From: Rathayibacter sp. VKM Ac-2857
GTDB lineage: Bacteria; Actinomycetota; Actinomycetes; Actinomycetales; Microbacteriaceae
Reading direction: 5' to 3'
NCBI RefSeq assembly: GCF_013205025.1
Contig: NZ_JABMLE010000004.1
Span: forward strand, 608,543 to 672,542
Length of the DNA: 64,000 nt
Positions 23,375 through 32,047 of this stretch are shown here, in pieces. Numbering within the stretch: the stretch's first letter is position 1; each line of letters begins with the position of its first letter. Both the position numbers and the translations under genes were made by a program. The notes under the pieces are model-generated. The model did not search any database, was not told the DNA's origin, and saw only the letters and a list, made by a program, of their open reading frames with translations.

Positions 23375-23514
23375 CCGCCTCCGGCGACCTCAGCTCATGC
23401 TGGTCGAGTAGCCGCCTCCGGCGAACTCAATTCATGCTGGTCGAGTAGCCGCCTCCGGCGACCTCAGCTCATGCTGGTCGAGTAGCCGCCTCCGGCGGCG
23501 TATCGAGACCCACC
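23361..23514 (+). repeat. Four tandem 37-bp repeats, last with full module
   Basis: Units start at 23361, 23398, 23435 and 23472 with exact 37-base spacing: TGCTGGTCGAGTAG, CCGCCTCCGGCGG-like hairpin, and ACCTCAGCTCA. The last continues into CGTATCGAGACCCACC. These are left modules of the palindromic family, amplified in tandem; unit 1 overlaps the stop of the upstream gene. The rest of the gap to 23598 holds no gene. Confidence 0.9.
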
Positions 23515-23598
23515 ACCGCCGAGACATCCGGGAGCGAGCCTCCTCCCCAGCCCCCGATCCGACGGTGCTCTCCCCGACCAGCCCGCATCCCCGCTCCG

Positions 23599-23630
23599 GT
23601 GTCGGTGGTTCCTGCTTCAATACTCGTATG
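23599..23630 (+). promoter_or_regulatory. Conserved 32-bp element over the second DUF222/HNH start
   Basis: GTGTCGGTGG, TT, CCTGC, TTCAATACTCGT, ATG: the same element and spacing as at 5263 and 63793. Confidence 0.8.
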
Positions 23631-24932
23631 TTAAAAGATGAGGATGCGGCGGCACTCGCGGAGGTGCGCGACTGCTTCGACGACTCCGCCGCCGCCGAGC
23701 GCGCCGCGTCCCCGACGCGCCTTCGGGCGGCGGAGCTGATGCACCGCGGCTACCGAAAAGCGCTCACCGTCCCGGAGGCGTTCGCCCGCGGTGCGACCCG
23801 CAGCGAGACTCGCGACCTGGTCGAGCGCTCCATTCGGGCCGAGCTGGCGGTGGCGTACGGCGAGTCGGAGCAGGAGGTCTCCCGCCGCCTCGAGACCGCG
23901 CAGCTCCTGATGGAGCACCTTCCACTCACACGCGCCCTGCTCCGCGACGGCCGGATCCTCTGGAAGGTCGGCGAGGCCATCTGCCGAACCGCCGGCAGCC
24001 TCCCCGAAGCCTCCCGCTCCGCACTCGACGAGCGCGCCGCGGACGCCGCTCTCACCATGACGACGACGCAGCTGCGCCGAGCACTCGGCCGCTGGCGCGA
24101 GGAACTGCACGAGCAACCCCTCGCCCAGCGCCACGCCCGCGCGAAGGAGGACCGCGCCGTCTGGGTCACCCCGGACATCGACGGGATGGCCACGCTCTGC
24201 CTCTACGGCCCGGCACCCGCAGTGATGGGCGCACACGACCGGCTCCGCCGCATCGCCCGCACCCTCCGCGACGACGGCGACCCCCGCACTCTGCAGCAGC
24301 TCAGCGCGGACGCCGCGATCGACATTCTCTGCGACGGCGACATCACGGGGACCACGCCGAACGCCGACCACCGGCCCGACCCGACCTTCGTCCCCGGCAT
24401 CCGCGCCGAGGTGCGACTCACCCTCGCCGCCTCCACCGCCGTCGGCCTCGACGACGCCCCCGCGGAGCTCGACGGCTACGGCCCCGTTCCCGCGGAGATC
24501 GCCCGCGAGCTCATCCGGACAGCTGCGTCTTTCACCCGCGTCCTGACCGATCCGGACACCGGGGCAGTCGTCTCCGTCGGCCGCACCTGGCGCGTCCCAC
24601 CACCTCAAATGCGCCTGCACCTGCAACTGCGCGATCAGACCTGCCGCTTCCCCGGCTGCACCCGCAGCTCCAGCACGAGCGAGGCCGACCACACCCTCGA
24701 GTGGCGCAACGGCGGCGAGACCTCCCTCGAGAACCTCGTGTCGCTCTGCACCTCCCACCACCACGTCCGGCACGGCGAACAGTGGAGCTACAAGCGGATC
24801 GATGACCACGGCACGCTCGAATGGACGAGCCCGACCGGGCGGCGGATCAGCAACCGGCCGCCGCCGCTGCCCGGGCGCCCACCGGACCCGCCGCCGGGAC
24901 CGCGCTTCGACGACACCCCAGTGCCGTTCTGA
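23628..24932 (+). CDS. DUF222/HNH endonuclease family protein, intact
   Basis: A 434-aa intact paralogue of the protein at 5292. The DUF222 helical region spans ~1-300 (RGYRKALTVPEAFARGATRS, RETRDLVERSIRAELAV-type stretch, RHARAKEDRAVWVTPDIDGM) and the HNH domain lies at ~320-390: CRFPGC, SEADHTLEW, NLVSLCTSHHHVRHG. The C-terminus is Pro-rich and ends PPPGPRFDDTPVPF, the tail that the 5292 copy has lost by frameshift. Founding members lie in the REP13E12 repeats of M. tuberculosis. Flanked on both sides by repeat arrays. Its DNA target and biological role are unknown. Confidence 0.92.
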   Translation: MLKDEDAAALAEVRDCFDDSAAAERAASPTRLRAAELMHRGYRKALTVPEAFARGATRSETRDLVERSIRAELAVAYGESEQEVSRRLETAQLLMEHLPLTRALLRDGRILWKVGEAICRTAGSLPEASRSALDERAADAALTMTTTQLRRALGRWREELHEQPLAQRHARAKEDRAVWVTPDIDGMATLCLYGPAPAVMGAHDRLRRIARTLRDDGDPRTLQQLSADAAIDILCDGDITGTTPNADHRPDPTFVPGIRAEVRLTLAASTAVGLDDAPAELDGYGPVPAEIARELIRTAASFTRVLTDPDTGAVVSVGRTWRVPPPQMRLHLQLRDQTCRFPGCTRSSSTSEADHTLEWRNGGETSLENLVSLCTSHHHVRHGEQWSYKRIDDHGTLEWTSPTGRRISNRPPPLPGRPPDPPPGPRFDDTPVPF

Positions 24933-24936
24933 CGGT

Positions 24937-25124
24937 GGTGGATCTCGATACGCCCGCTCCGCGAGCTACTCGATCAGCATGCAGGGCTCGCTGCGCCGAC
25001 TACTCGATCGGCATGCAGCGCTCGCTCCGCGGGCTACTCGATCGGCATGCAGCGCTCGCTGCGCGCGGGCTACTCGATCGGCATGCAGCGCTCGCTGCGC
25101 GGGCTACCCGATCAGCATGCCGCG
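24937..25124 (+). repeat. Repeat module followed by tandem ~35-bp units
   Basis: A module (GGTGGATCTCGATACG, hairpin CCCGCTCCGCGAG, CTACTCGATCAGCA) is followed by units beginning GCTACTCGATCGGCATGCAG at about 24965, 24999, 25033, 25069 and 25103 (33-36 base spacing). The units contain only the right end of the module plus a spacer, so they look like tandem slippage products. Confidence 0.85.
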
Positions 25125-25156
25125 CGCGGTCCACGCGCGTGGCTCGGGCCCGCCCA

Positions 25157-25299
25157 TGCTGGTCGAGGAGCCCCGGAGGGGCGTATCGAGACCCGCCCAG
25201 GTCAGCACGGTGGATCTCCATGCCTCCGCTGCGCTGCTCGGTCAGCATGCGGGTGATCCATGCTGGTCGAGTAGCCCGCAGGGCGTACCGAGACCCCCC
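25157..25299 (+). repeat. Three degenerate repeat modules
   Basis: Modules at 25157-25197 (TGCTGGTCGAGGAG...GAGACCCGCC), 25209-25246 (GGTGGATCTCCATG...GGTCAGCA) and 25261-25299 (TGCTGGTCGAGTAG...CCGAGACCCCCC). The first two in opposite orientation form a shortened composite element. Confidence 0.8.
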
Positions 25300-25323
25300 G
25301 TCGCCGGCACGAAGCGGCGCCGT

Positions 25324-25353
25324 GATCGGATCGCGACAGGCCTCGATCCGATC
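25324..25353. promoter_or_regulatory. Perfect 10-bp inverted repeat upstream of an SDR gene
   Basis: GATCGGATCG (25324-25333) and CGATCCGATC (25344-25353), spacer 10 bases, 39 bases before the SDR start. The size and position suit a dimeric repressor site; no -10 hexamer is clear nearby. Confidence 0.4.
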
Positions 25354-25392
25354 GGGACACCCGCCCGCGACCCGCGCCGCGAGGCTGGATGC

Positions 25393-26190
25393 ATGACCGA
25401 CACCACAATCCCCCACCCCTCCGAGCACTCCTCCGACGACCGCCTCGCCGGCCGCACCGCCCTCGTCACCGGCTCCTCGAGCGGACTGGGCGAGGCCATC
25501 GCCCATCGGCTCGCCTCGTCCGGTGCGCACGTGCTCGTGCACGGCCGCGACCGCGCGCGCACCGAGGCCGTCGCAGAGGCGATCATCGCGGCCGGCGGCA
25601 CCGCCTCCGTGCTCGTCGCCGACCTCGGCGGCACGCCCGACGCCACCCGCGCCGTCGCGGTCGAGGCGCTGCGCCTGCTCGGCGGGCGGATCGACGTCCT
25701 CGTCAACAACGCCGGCGTCTTCCCGGTCGGCCCCACCGCCGAGCTGAGCGACGCCGACGTCGACGCGCTGCTCGTCACCAACATCCGGGTCCCGCACCAG
25801 CTCGTCGGAGCGATCGCGCCGACGATGGCCGAGCACGGCTCCGGCGTGATCATCAACATCACCTCGTGGATGGCGCGCGTCGGCACCCTCGGCACCGCCC
25901 TCTACCCGGCGACCAAGGCGGCGCTCGACCACCTGACCCGCGCCTGGGCGGCGGAGTACGGAGCGGACGGCGTGCGCGTCGTCGCGGTCGCCCCGGGCGC
26001 CACGCTCACTCCCGGCAACGAGCACGCCTCGGCGATCCTCGACGCCATGACCGCCCCGACACCCGCCGGTCGCCCCGGCCGCCCGGACGAGATCGCCCAG
26101 GCCGTGCGCTGGCTCGCCACCGACGAGGCGTCCTACGTGCACGGCACGACCCTGCTGGTCGACGGCGGGATCGTCGGCGCGCGGCGCTGA
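25393..26190 (+). CDS. Short-chain dehydrogenase/reductase (classical SDR)
   Basis: A 265-aa classical SDR. Cofactor motif TALVTGSSSGLGEAI (TGxxxGxG); NNAG in VLVNNAGVFPVGP; catalytic Ser in NITSWMARVGTLGTALYPATKAAL with YPATK as the YxxxK pair; C-terminal VHGTTLLVDGG typical of FabG-like enzymes. An Arg (HGRDRART) after strand 2 suggests NADP(H). Substrate unknown. The upstream open frame from 24802 crosses repeats, so ATG 25393 (GAGGCTGGATGC before it) is used. It converges on the AraC gene with 25 bases between. Confidence 0.92.
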   Translation: MTDTTIPHPSEHSSDDRLAGRTALVTGSSSGLGEAIAHRLASSGAHVLVHGRDRARTEAVAEAIIAAGGTASVLVADLGGTPDATRAVAVEALRLLGGRIDVLVNNAGVFPVGPTAELSDADVDALLVTNIRVPHQLVGAIAPTMAEHGSGVIINITSWMARVGTLGTALYPATKAALDHLTRAWAAEYGADGVRVVAVAPGATLTPGNEHASAILDAMTAPTPAGRPGRPDEIAQAVRWLATDEASYVHGTTLLVDGGIVGARR

Positions 26191-26215
26191 CTCGGGCTTC
26201 CGGCTGCGTCGCCGG

Positions 26216-27115
26216 TCAGTCGATCTGCACCAGCCGCCCCGGGTGCAGCGCGGCGTCGGCCGCGGGGGTCGTCTCGTAGGCGCGGCGGTAGTCGCGGCCG
26301 AAGTGCGATGCGCTCGCGTAGCCGACGGCCGCCGCCGCGCCCGCGGCCGTCTCGCCGCGGACGAGCAGGAGGCGCCGCGCCTCGCCCAGCCGCAGCCGGC
26401 GCAGGTAGCCGAGCGGCGACATCCCGGTCAGCTCGCGGAACCGCCGGGTGAGCGTCGGCACGCTCGTGCGCGCCTCGGCCGCCAGCGCGTCGAGCGTCCA
26501 GCCGTGCGCGAGCGCGGTGGTCATCGCATCGACGGCGCGGGTCACCGCCTCCGAGCGGACGGCCGACGACGCCGACAGCAGGCGCGGCGCCTGATCGCTC
26601 TGCAGCAGGCGGAGGACCAGCTCACGCGACACCGCCGGCCCGAGCACCGGGATCTCCTCGGGTGCGTCGAGGAGCCGGAACAGCCGGTGCAGCGCGTCGG
26701 CGAGCTCCGGGGTGATGATGCCGATCCGCTCGGGGACCGCCGCCGCGGGGCGGTGCGCCACGAGCCCGGCGACCTCGGCGACGAGCACCGGATCCAGGTG
26801 CCAGTTGGCCGAGACGAAGTCGCCCTGCTCGCCGGTCTCGACGACGGCCGCGATCACCGGCAGGTCGACCGGCGTGATCAGGAAGCGGCCGGCGCCCCAC
26901 TGCTCGTCCGAGTCGCCGACGATCGAGCGCTTGCGGCCGGCGAGCACGAGGCTCAGCGTCGGCGGGAAGCGCGTGTAGACCAGCGAGGTCGGCTCGGTGA
27001 CGCGGTGCAGCCGCAGGTTCAGCGCGGCGGCGCGCTCCGGATGCTCGAGGTGCCGGCGGGCGAGGTCGGCGGCGGCGGCGAGGTGCTGCTGGGCGCTCCC
27101 TGGCGCTTCGGTCAC
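26216..27115 (-). CDS. AraC family transcriptional regulator
   Basis: A 299-aa regulator with an N-terminal AraC_N-type sensing domain (~20-175: TSLVYTRFPPTLSLVLAGRK, GAGRFLITPVDLPVIAAV, DFVSANWHLDPVLVAEV) and a C-terminal double HTH (LDALAAEARTSVPTLTRRF, GMSPLGYLRRLRLGEARRLL, VGYASASHFGRDYRRAYE). The GTG start at 27115 overlaps the TetR gene's stop as GTGA, so the pair is co-translated. Members of this type often regulate adjacent dehydrogenase genes; SDR genes lie on both sides here. Confidence 0.9.
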   Translation of the reverse strand: MTEAPGSAQQHLAAAADLARRHLEHPERAAALNLRLHRVTEPTSLVYTRFPPTLSLVLAGRKRSIVGDSDEQWGAGRFLITPVDLPVIAAVVETGEQGDFVSANWHLDPVLVAEVAGLVAHRPAAAVPERIGIITPELADALHRLFRLLDAPEEIPVLGPAVSRELVLRLLQSDQAPRLLSASSAVRSEAVTRAVDAMTTALAHGWTLDALAAEARTSVPTLTRRFRELTGMSPLGYLRRLRLGEARRLLLVRGETAAGAAAAVGYASASHFGRDYRRAYETTPAADAALHPGRLVQID

Positions 27116-27663
27116 GGCCGGGGCAGCGCCGCGAGCGCGAGCTCGCCGATCTCGGCGACGCGCTCGGCGCTCCCGCCGTCGCGGGCCTGCGTCGACATGC
27201 CGCCGAGCACCGCCACGACGAACGCCGCCGTGCGGGCCGGATCGGTGCCGGCCGGAACATCCCCTTCGGCGATTCCCCGCTCGATCCGCGCCGCGATGCT
27301 CTCCTCCATCGCGCGGCGGCGCGCGGCCAGCCGCGGCTCGCTCAGCACGAAGCAGCCCGACGGCGTGCCCGGATCGGAGTAGCCCGCGGCGCTCGAGCGG
27401 ACCACCGCGGCCAGCGCCTCCCAGGCCGTCGGCGCGTCGAGCAGCCGCGCGAGGGTCGCGTCGGCGGTGTCGGAGTAGCAGCTCGCGGCGGCACGGAAGA
27501 GCTCGTCCTTGTCGCCGAACGCCGCGTAGAGGCTCGGCGCCGAGATGCCGATCTCGCGGGTGAGCACCGCGACCGTCGTCTCGTCGTAGCCGTCGCTCCA
27601 GAAGCGGCGCATCGCCGTGTCGAGCGCCTCGTCGCGGTCGAAGCCCCTCGGTCGTCCTGCCAT
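27112..27663 (-). CDS. TetR family transcriptional regulator
   Basis: A 183-aa TetR regulator: RDEALDTAMRRFWSDGYDET, TREIGISAPSLYAAFGDKDE as the HTH, and a C-terminal domain with GYSDPGTPSGCFVLSEPRLA, a pattern common in TetR proteins that control SDRs or other oxidoreductases. Divergent from the SDR gene at 27748 with an 84-base shared promoter region, and coupled to the AraC gene downstream. The minus-strand TAGAAT -10 six bases from the ATG indicates a leaderless mRNA. Confidence 0.92.
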   Translation of the reverse strand: MAGRPRGFDRDEALDTAMRRFWSDGYDETTVAVLTREIGISAPSLYAAFGDKDELFRAAASCYSDTADATLARLLDAPTAWEALAAVVRSSAAGYSDPGTPSGCFVLSEPRLAARRRAMEESIAARIERGIAEGDVPAGTDPARTAAFVVAVLGGMSTQARDGGSAERVAEIGELALAALPRP

Positions 27664-27669
27664 GCAGCG

Positions 27670-27703
27670 ATTCTATAACAGTCGCTACGGAACGTGTTAG
27701 CGT
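27670..27703. promoter_or_regulatory. Divergent promoter and candidate TetR operator
   Basis: Minus-strand -10 TAGAAT (27670-27675) for tetR and plus-strand TAGCGT (27698-27703), a possible -10 for the SDR gene, are bridged by the inverted pair TAACA (27676-27680) and TGTTA (27695-27699). A second nested pair is GCTA/TAGC (27684-27687 and 27698-27701). Suits TetR autoregulation plus control of the SDR gene. Confidence 0.45.
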
Positions 27704-27747
27704 GCCCCGCAGCAGTTCTTTATCGTCCACTACAGAAAGGCACCACC

Positions 27748-28464
27748 ATGCAGATCCAGGACTCCGTCGTACTCGTGACCGGCGCCAACCGCGGGATCGG
27801 CGCCGAGTTCGTGCGGCAGCTGACGGCCCGCGGCGCCCGCACCGTCTACGCCGCGGCGCGCGACGTCTCGACCATCGCGGCCGCGCCGGGCGTCGTCCCG
27901 ATCGCGCTCGACGTGACCGACCAGGCCCGCATCGCCGAGCTCGCGGCGACCCTCGGCGACGTGTCGATCGTCGTCAACAACGCCGGCATCGCTCCGACGG
28001 TCGACTTCATCGACGGCGACCTCGACGAGATCCGCCGCACCGTCGAGACCAACGCCTTCGCGCCGCTGATGCTCGCGCGCGCCTTCGCCGGGAGCCTCGG
28101 CCGGGCCGGCGGCGGAGCCGTGCTGAACGTGCTCTCCGTGTCGTCCTTCGTCTCGTTCCCCGGCTCGGAGTCGTACTCGATGTCCAAGGCCGCGGCCTGG
28201 AGCGTCACCGACGGTCTCCGTCTGGCCCTCGCCGCGCAGGGCACCCAGGTGCTCGGCCTGCACATGGGCTTCGTCGACACCGACATGGCCGCGTGGACCG
28301 ACGCCCCCAAGTCGAGCCCGGCGGCGATCGTCACGGCCGCCCTCGACGGCCTCGAGCACGGCGCCACCGAGGTCCTCGCCGACGACCTCGCCCGCGCGGT
28401 CAAGCCGGGGCTCGCCCTCGACCCGGCCGAGCGCTACGCGGACGTGCTCGCCGCCACCCGCTGA
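27748..28464 (+). CDS. Short-chain dehydrogenase/reductase
   Basis: A 238-aa SDR: VVLVTGANRGIGAEFVRQL is the cofactor site, VVNNAGIAPTVDF the NNAG motif, LNVLSVSSFVSFPGSESYSMSKAAAW carries the catalytic Ser and the YSMSK pair. Lacks the C-terminal GG-type tail of FabG. A strong AGAAAGG ribosome binding site precedes ATG 27748. Divergent from the TetR gene and likely its target. Substrate unknown; oxidative stress or aldehyde/quinone reduction would be typical but is not shown. Confidence 0.92.
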   Translation: MQIQDSVVLVTGANRGIGAEFVRQLTARGARTVYAAARDVSTIAAAPGVVPIALDVTDQARIAELAATLGDVSIVVNNAGIAPTVDFIDGDLDEIRRTVETNAFAPLMLARAFAGSLGRAGGGAVLNVLSVSSFVSFPGSESYSMSKAAAWSVTDGLRLALAAQGTQVLGLHMGFVDTDMAAWTDAPKSSPAAIVTAALDGLEHGATEVLADDLARAVKPGLALDPAERYADVLAATR

Positions 28465-28471
28465 CAGCTCA

Positions 28472-28510
28472 TGCTGGTCGAGTAGCCGCCGAGGGCGCCG
28501 TATCGCGCCC
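28472..28510 (+). repeat. Partial repeat module
   Basis: TGCTGGTCGAGTAG followed by a changed hairpin (CCGCCGAGGGCGCCG) and TATCGCGCCC. A decayed left module 7 bases after the SDR stop. Confidence 0.7.
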
Positions 28511-28512
28511 CA

Positions 28513-28637
28513 TGCTGGTCGAGTGGCCCCGCAGGGGCGTATCGAGACCCGCCGTCACCAGGAGGGCGGGTCTGCAGACTCCACTTCTGACGCTGGTGGA
28601 TCTCGATACGCCCGCTGCGCGGGCTACTCGATCAGCA
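28513..28637 (-). repeat. Full-length composite palindromic element (125 bp), inverted
   Basis: Same 125-base length as the other full copies but in the opposite orientation: TGCTGGTCGAGTGG...GAGACCCGCC, linker with TCTGCAGAC, GGTGGATCTCGATACG, hairpin CCCGCTGCGCGGG, CTACTCGATCAGCA. A right-end fragment follows at about 28644-28671. Confidence 0.9.
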
Positions 28638-28714
28638 TGAGTGCGCCCGTTGCGCGGGCTACTCGATCAGCAGGGGACCGCCGCCCACGACAGTTGTGCC
28701 GCCACCCGCCATCA

Positions 28715-28755
28715 TGCTGGTCGAGTAGCCCCGCAGGGGCGTATCGAGACCCACC
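28715..28755 (+). repeat. Single repeat module
   Basis: TGCTGGTCGAGTAG, hairpin CCCCGCAGGGG, CGTATCGAGACCCACC. The linker-like GGTCCGCACA follows but the second half is missing. Confidence 0.85.
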
Positions 28756-28821
28756 GTCACCAGCAGGGCAGGTCCGCACACTCGCCCGACTGACGCCGCG
28801 TGGAGGCCGATCCGCGATCTC

Positions 28822-28863
28822 CGGCCGTTTGCGGCCGATCCTCCGCCTTCACGGGAATAGAGT
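28822..28863 (+). promoter_or_regulatory. Hairpin and -10 in the modA leader region
   Basis: CGGCCG-TTTG-CGGCCG hairpin (28822-28837) within a direct repeat of GGCCGATC, followed by TAGAGT (28858-28863) as a possible -10. It lies 60-100 bases before modA. The regulator gene downstream of modA has a DNA-binding domain and could act here; no known molybdate-box sequence is evident. Confidence 0.35.
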
Positions 28864-28924
28864 TGGTTTGAAGACGCAGAAGCGGAACGCAGTCCCGCGC
28901 CGTCGAACCCCGGAAGGCTCCTCC

Positions 28925-29737
28925 ATGACGCTCCCGCGTGCCGCCGCCGCACTGCTCTCCTCCGCCGCCCTCCTCGCGGCCCTGGCCGGCTGCTCCGCCT
29001 CGGCACCCGCCGAGTCCGCGACGCCCGAGGCCTCGAGCGCGCCGACCCCGACCAGCGCGCTGTCCGGCTCGATCACCGTCTTCGCCGCCGCGTCGCTGAA
29101 GGGCACGTTCACCGAGATCGCGACGGCCTTCGAGGCCGAGAACCCCGGCACCACCGTCGAGCTCACCTTCGCCGGCTCGTCCGACCTGGTGACCCAGATC
29201 ACCAACGGCGCACCCGCCGACGTCTTCGCTTCGGCCGACGAGAAGAACATGGCCAAGCTCACCGACGCCGACCTCATCGAGGGCGAGCCCGTCGACTTCG
29301 CGACCAACACCCTCGAGATCGCCGTCCCGCCGGCCAACCCCGCGGGCATCGCCTCGTTCGCCGACCTCGCCCGCGAGGGCGTGAAGACGGTCGTCTGCGC
29401 AGCGCAGGTGCCCTGCGGCGCGGCGACGGTCACCGTGGAGACCGCGACCGGCGTCGACCTCCGGCCGGTCAGCGAGGAGTCGTCGGTCACCGACGTCCTC
29501 GGCAAGGTCACCTCCGGCGAGGCCGACGCCGGCCTGGTCTACGTCACCGACGTCGCCGCCGCCGGCGACGCGGTGACCGGGATCGAGTTCCCCGAGTCGT
29601 CGCAGGCCGTGAACACCTACCCGATCGCCCCGGTCACCGCCTCCGCGAACCCGGACCTCGCCGCCGCGTTCACGGCGTACGTGGCCGGCGACGAAGGCCG
29701 CACGGTCCTCGCGGCCGCGGGCTTCGGCGCCCCCTGA
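28925..29737 (+). CDS. modA: Molybdate ABC transporter binding lipoprotein
   Basis: A 270-aa ModA. Lipoprotein signal with core [17 protein letters not shown] (lipobox LAGC, Cys about residue 24), then a Ser/Pro/Thr linker, then the binding domain: [57 protein letters not shown], and [16 protein letters not shown]. The AAASL and GSS motifs bind the oxyanion. GGAAGG before ATG 28925 is the ribosome binding site. First gene of the molybdate uptake operon. Confidence 0.93.
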   Translation: MTLPRAAAALLSSAALLAALAGCSASAPAESATPEASSAPTPTSALSGSITVFAAASLKGTFTEIATAFEAENPGTTVELTFAGSSDLVTQITNGAPADVFASADEKNMAKLTDADLIEGEPVDFATNTLEIAVPPANPAGIASFADLAREGVKTVVCAAQVPCGAATVTVETATGVDLRPVSEESSVTDVLGKVTSGEADAGLVYVTDVAAAGDAVTGIEFPESSQAVNTYPIAPVTASANPDLAAAFTAYVAGDEGRTVLAAAGFGAP

Positions 29738-29765
29738 TCACCGTCCCACTCCGCCGAATCGGCTC

Positions 29766-29771
29766 TACGAT
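29766..29771 (+). promoter_or_regulatory. -10 hexamer TACGAT of the HTH-TOBE regulator gene
   Basis: TACGAT ends 7 bases before ATG 29779, and overlaps the alternative ATG 29770, which argues for the later start and for an internal promoter between modA and the rest. Confidence 0.45.
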
Positions 29772-29778
29772 GGCTCCC

Positions 29779-30183
29779 ATGCCGCAGATCCGGATCAAGA
29801 ACGCCGCCGACTACCTCGGCGTGAGCGACGACACCGTCCGCCGCTGGATCGAGAACGGCACCCTCGCGAGCAGCAAGGACGCCTCCGGCCGCAGCGTCGT
29901 CGAGGGGCTCGACCTCGCCAGGCTCGCCCGGCAGAACGCGATCCTCCCCGTCGACCCGAGCGAGGTGGGCCGCTCGGCGCGCAACCGCTTCGTCGGCATC
30001 GTCACCGAGGTCGTCTCGGACACCGTGATGGCCCAGGTCGAGCTGCAGTGCGGCCCGCACCGCGTCGTCTCGCTGATGTCCGCCGAGGCCGTCCGCGAGC
30101 TCGGCCTCGAGCCGGGCTCGCCCGCGATCGCGATCGTCAAGGCGACCATGGTCGTCGTGGAGACGCCGAACGGGAAGGCGTGA
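29779..30183 (+). CDS. HTH plus TOBE molybdate-responsive regulator
   Basis: A 134-aa protein: an excisionase/MerR-like HTH at ~1-55 ([20 protein letters not shown]) followed by one TOBE (molybdopterin/molybdate-binding) domain at ~65-130 ([57 protein letters not shown]). TOBE domains bind molybdate, so it should sense molybdate and control the mod genes. It sits between modA and modB, overlapping modB by GTGA. Confidence 0.88.
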   Translation: MPQIRIKNAADYLGVSDDTVRRWIENGTLASSKDASGRSVVEGLDLARLARQNAILPVDPSEVGRSARNRFVGIVTEVVSDTVMAQVELQCGPHRVVSLMSAEAVRELGLEPGSPAIAIVKATMVVVETPNGKA

Positions 30184-30980
30184 CGCGCTCTGCAGGAGTC
30201 CCCCGCTGGGTCGTCGCCGTCGCGGCGGTCGGCGGCGCCTTCGTCCTGCTGCCGCTGATCGGCATCCTCACCCGCGTCGACTGGGCCGGGTTCGTCCCGC
30301 TGGTCACCTCCGACTCCTCGATCGCCGCGCTCCTGCTCAGCCTGCGCACCGCCGGAGTGGCGACCCTGCTCTGCATCGTGATCGGCGTGCCGATGGCACT
30401 GACGCTCGCCCGGACCTCCTTCCCCGGCCAGGGGCTCGTGCGCGCGCTCGTGCTGCTGCCGCTCGTGCTGCCCCCGGTGGTCGGCGGCATCGCCCTGCTC
30501 TACACCTTCGGCCGGCTCGGCCTGCTCGGCGGTGCCCTCGAGGCGCTCGGGATCCGGATCGCGTTCTCCACCACCGCGGTGATCCTCGCGCAGACCTTCG
30601 TGGCGCTGCCGTTCCTGGTGCTCAGCCTCGAGGGGGCGCTCCGCTCGGCCGGTGATCGCTACGAGAGCGTCGCGGCGACCCTCGGCGCCCGGCCCTCGAC
30701 CGTGCTGCGCCGGGTCACCCTGCCGCTGATCCTGCCCGGGCTCCTGTCCGGTGCGATCCTCTCCTTCGCCCGCGCGCTCGGCGAGTTCGGCGCGACGCTC
30801 ACCTTCGCCGGCAGCCTGCAGGGCGTGACGCGGACCCTCCCGCTCGAGATCTACCTGCAGCGCGAGACGGATCCGGACGCCGCGGTCGCCCTCTCCCTGG
30901 TGCTGGTCGTCGTCGCGATGCTCGTGATCGGGCTGGCGCACCGCCGGCCCCGCGCCGCCCGAGTGGAGGCGCGCCCGTGA
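30180..30980 (+). CDS. modB: Molybdate ABC transporter permease
   Basis: A 266-aa permease with about five or six membrane helices ([57 protein letters not shown]). The cytosolic EAA loop is [20 protein letters not shown], and [18 protein letters not shown] is the ModB/CysT signature. The GTG start overlaps the regulator's stop, and its stop overlaps modC, so all are co-translated. Confidence 0.93.
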   Translation: MTRSAGVPRWVVAVAAVGGAFVLLPLIGILTRVDWAGFVPLVTSDSSIAALLLSLRTAGVATLLCIVIGVPMALTLARTSFPGQGLVRALVLLPLVLPPVVGGIALLYTFGRLGLLGGALEALGIRIAFSTTAVILAQTFVALPFLVLSLEGALRSAGDRYESVAATLGARPSTVLRRVTLPLILPGLLSGAILSFARALGEFGATLTFAGSLQGVTRTLPLEIYLQRETDPDAAVALSLVLVVVAMLVIGLAHRRPRAARVEARP

Positions 30981-32047
30981 CGCTCGAGATCGACGCGCGG
31001 CTGCACGCCCGCGGCTTCGACATCGCGCTGCGGGTCGAGGCGGGGACGACCACGGCGGTCCTCGGCCCGAACGGCGCGGGCAAGTCGACGCTCGTCGGGC
31101 TGCTCGCCGGTCTCCTCCGCGCCGACGACGGGCGCGCGACCCTCGCCGGAGTGACCCTGTTCGACTCCGCCCGCCGCCTGCACCTGCCGCCGCACCGCCG
31201 CCGGATCGCCCTGCTCGCCCAGGACCCGCTGCTCTTCCCGCACCTCAGCGTGCTCGACAACGTCGCGTTCGGTCCGCGGAGCACCGGTTCTGGCCGGTCC
31301 GCCGCGGTCGGGACCGCGCGCACCTGGCTCGAGGCCGTCGACGCGGTCGACCTCGCCGACCGCCGTCCGGCGCAGCTCTCGGGCGGTCAGGCGCAGCGGG
31401 TGGCCCTGGCCCGCGCGCTCGCGCCGAGCCCGGAGCTGCTGCTGCTCGACGAGCCGATGGCGGCGCTGGACGTCTCGGTCGCGCCACTGCTGCGGCGGAT
31501 GCTGCGCCGCGTGCTGCCGGGGCGGACCACGATCCTGATCACCCACGACGTCCTCGACGCCTACACGCTCGCCGACCGCGTCGTGGTGCTGCACGACGGG
31601 CGGGTGATCGAGAACGGCCCGACCCACGAGGTGCTGGAGCGGCCGCAGAGCCCGTTCACGGCCGAGCTCGCGGCGCTCAATCTGCTCGTCGGCACGGCGA
31701 CCGGCACCGCGACCGGCACCGGGCTGCGGACCGACGACGGCGTGGAGCTACGCGCGGCCGGCACCGTCACCCCGGGCGTACGGGCAGCGGCCGCGTTCCG
31801 GCCCGCCTCCGTGTCGGTGTCGCCGGTCTCCCCGGGAGCGCCCGGCGCGAACCGCGTCCGCGCCCGGATCCGCGATCTGGAGCGACGCGGCGACCTGGTC
31901 CGGGTGCGCGCCGCCGGCATCGCGGCCGACCTCTCGCCCGCGCAGCTCGCGGCCCTCGGCGCGGGGATCGGCGACGAGGTCGACTTCGTGATCGATCCGG
32001 AGGCGATCGCCCTCTACCCGGCGCACCCCGCCCCGGGCGGAGGGTAG
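30977..32047 (+). CDS. modC: Molybdate ABC transporter ATP-binding protein
   Basis: A 356-aa ModC: Walker [15 protein letters not shown]-loop [16 protein letters not shown], signature [15 protein letters not shown], Walker [13 protein letters not shown], switch [15 protein letters not shown]. The C-terminal ~100 residues form a molybdate-binding TOBE domain ([20 protein letters not shown]), which regulates ModC in homologues. The stop codon TAG lies exactly in the loop of a strong hairpin. Last gene of the uptake operon. Confidence 0.93.
   Translation: MTLEIDARLHARGFDIALRVEAGTTTAVLGPNGAGKSTLVGLLAGLLRADDGRATLAGVTLFDSARRLHLPPHRRRIALLAQDPLLFPHLSVLDNVAFGPRSTGSGRSAAVGTARTWLEAVDAVDLADRRPAQLSGGQAQRVALARALAPSPELLLLDEPMAALDVSVAPLLRRMLRRVLPGRTTILITHDVLDAYTLADRVVVLHDGRVIENGPTHEVLERPQSPFTAELAALNLLVGTATGTATGTGLRTDDGVELRAAGTVTPGVRAAAAFRPASVSVSPVSPGAPGANRVRARIRDLERRGDLVRVRAAGIAADLSPAQLAALGAGIGDEVDFVIDPEAIALYPAHPAPGGG

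Noticed and set aside
23361..23514. Tandem 37-bp units considered as a CRISPR array
   Set aside because: The units are joined directly with no unique spacers, match the intergenic module family, and there are no cas genes.
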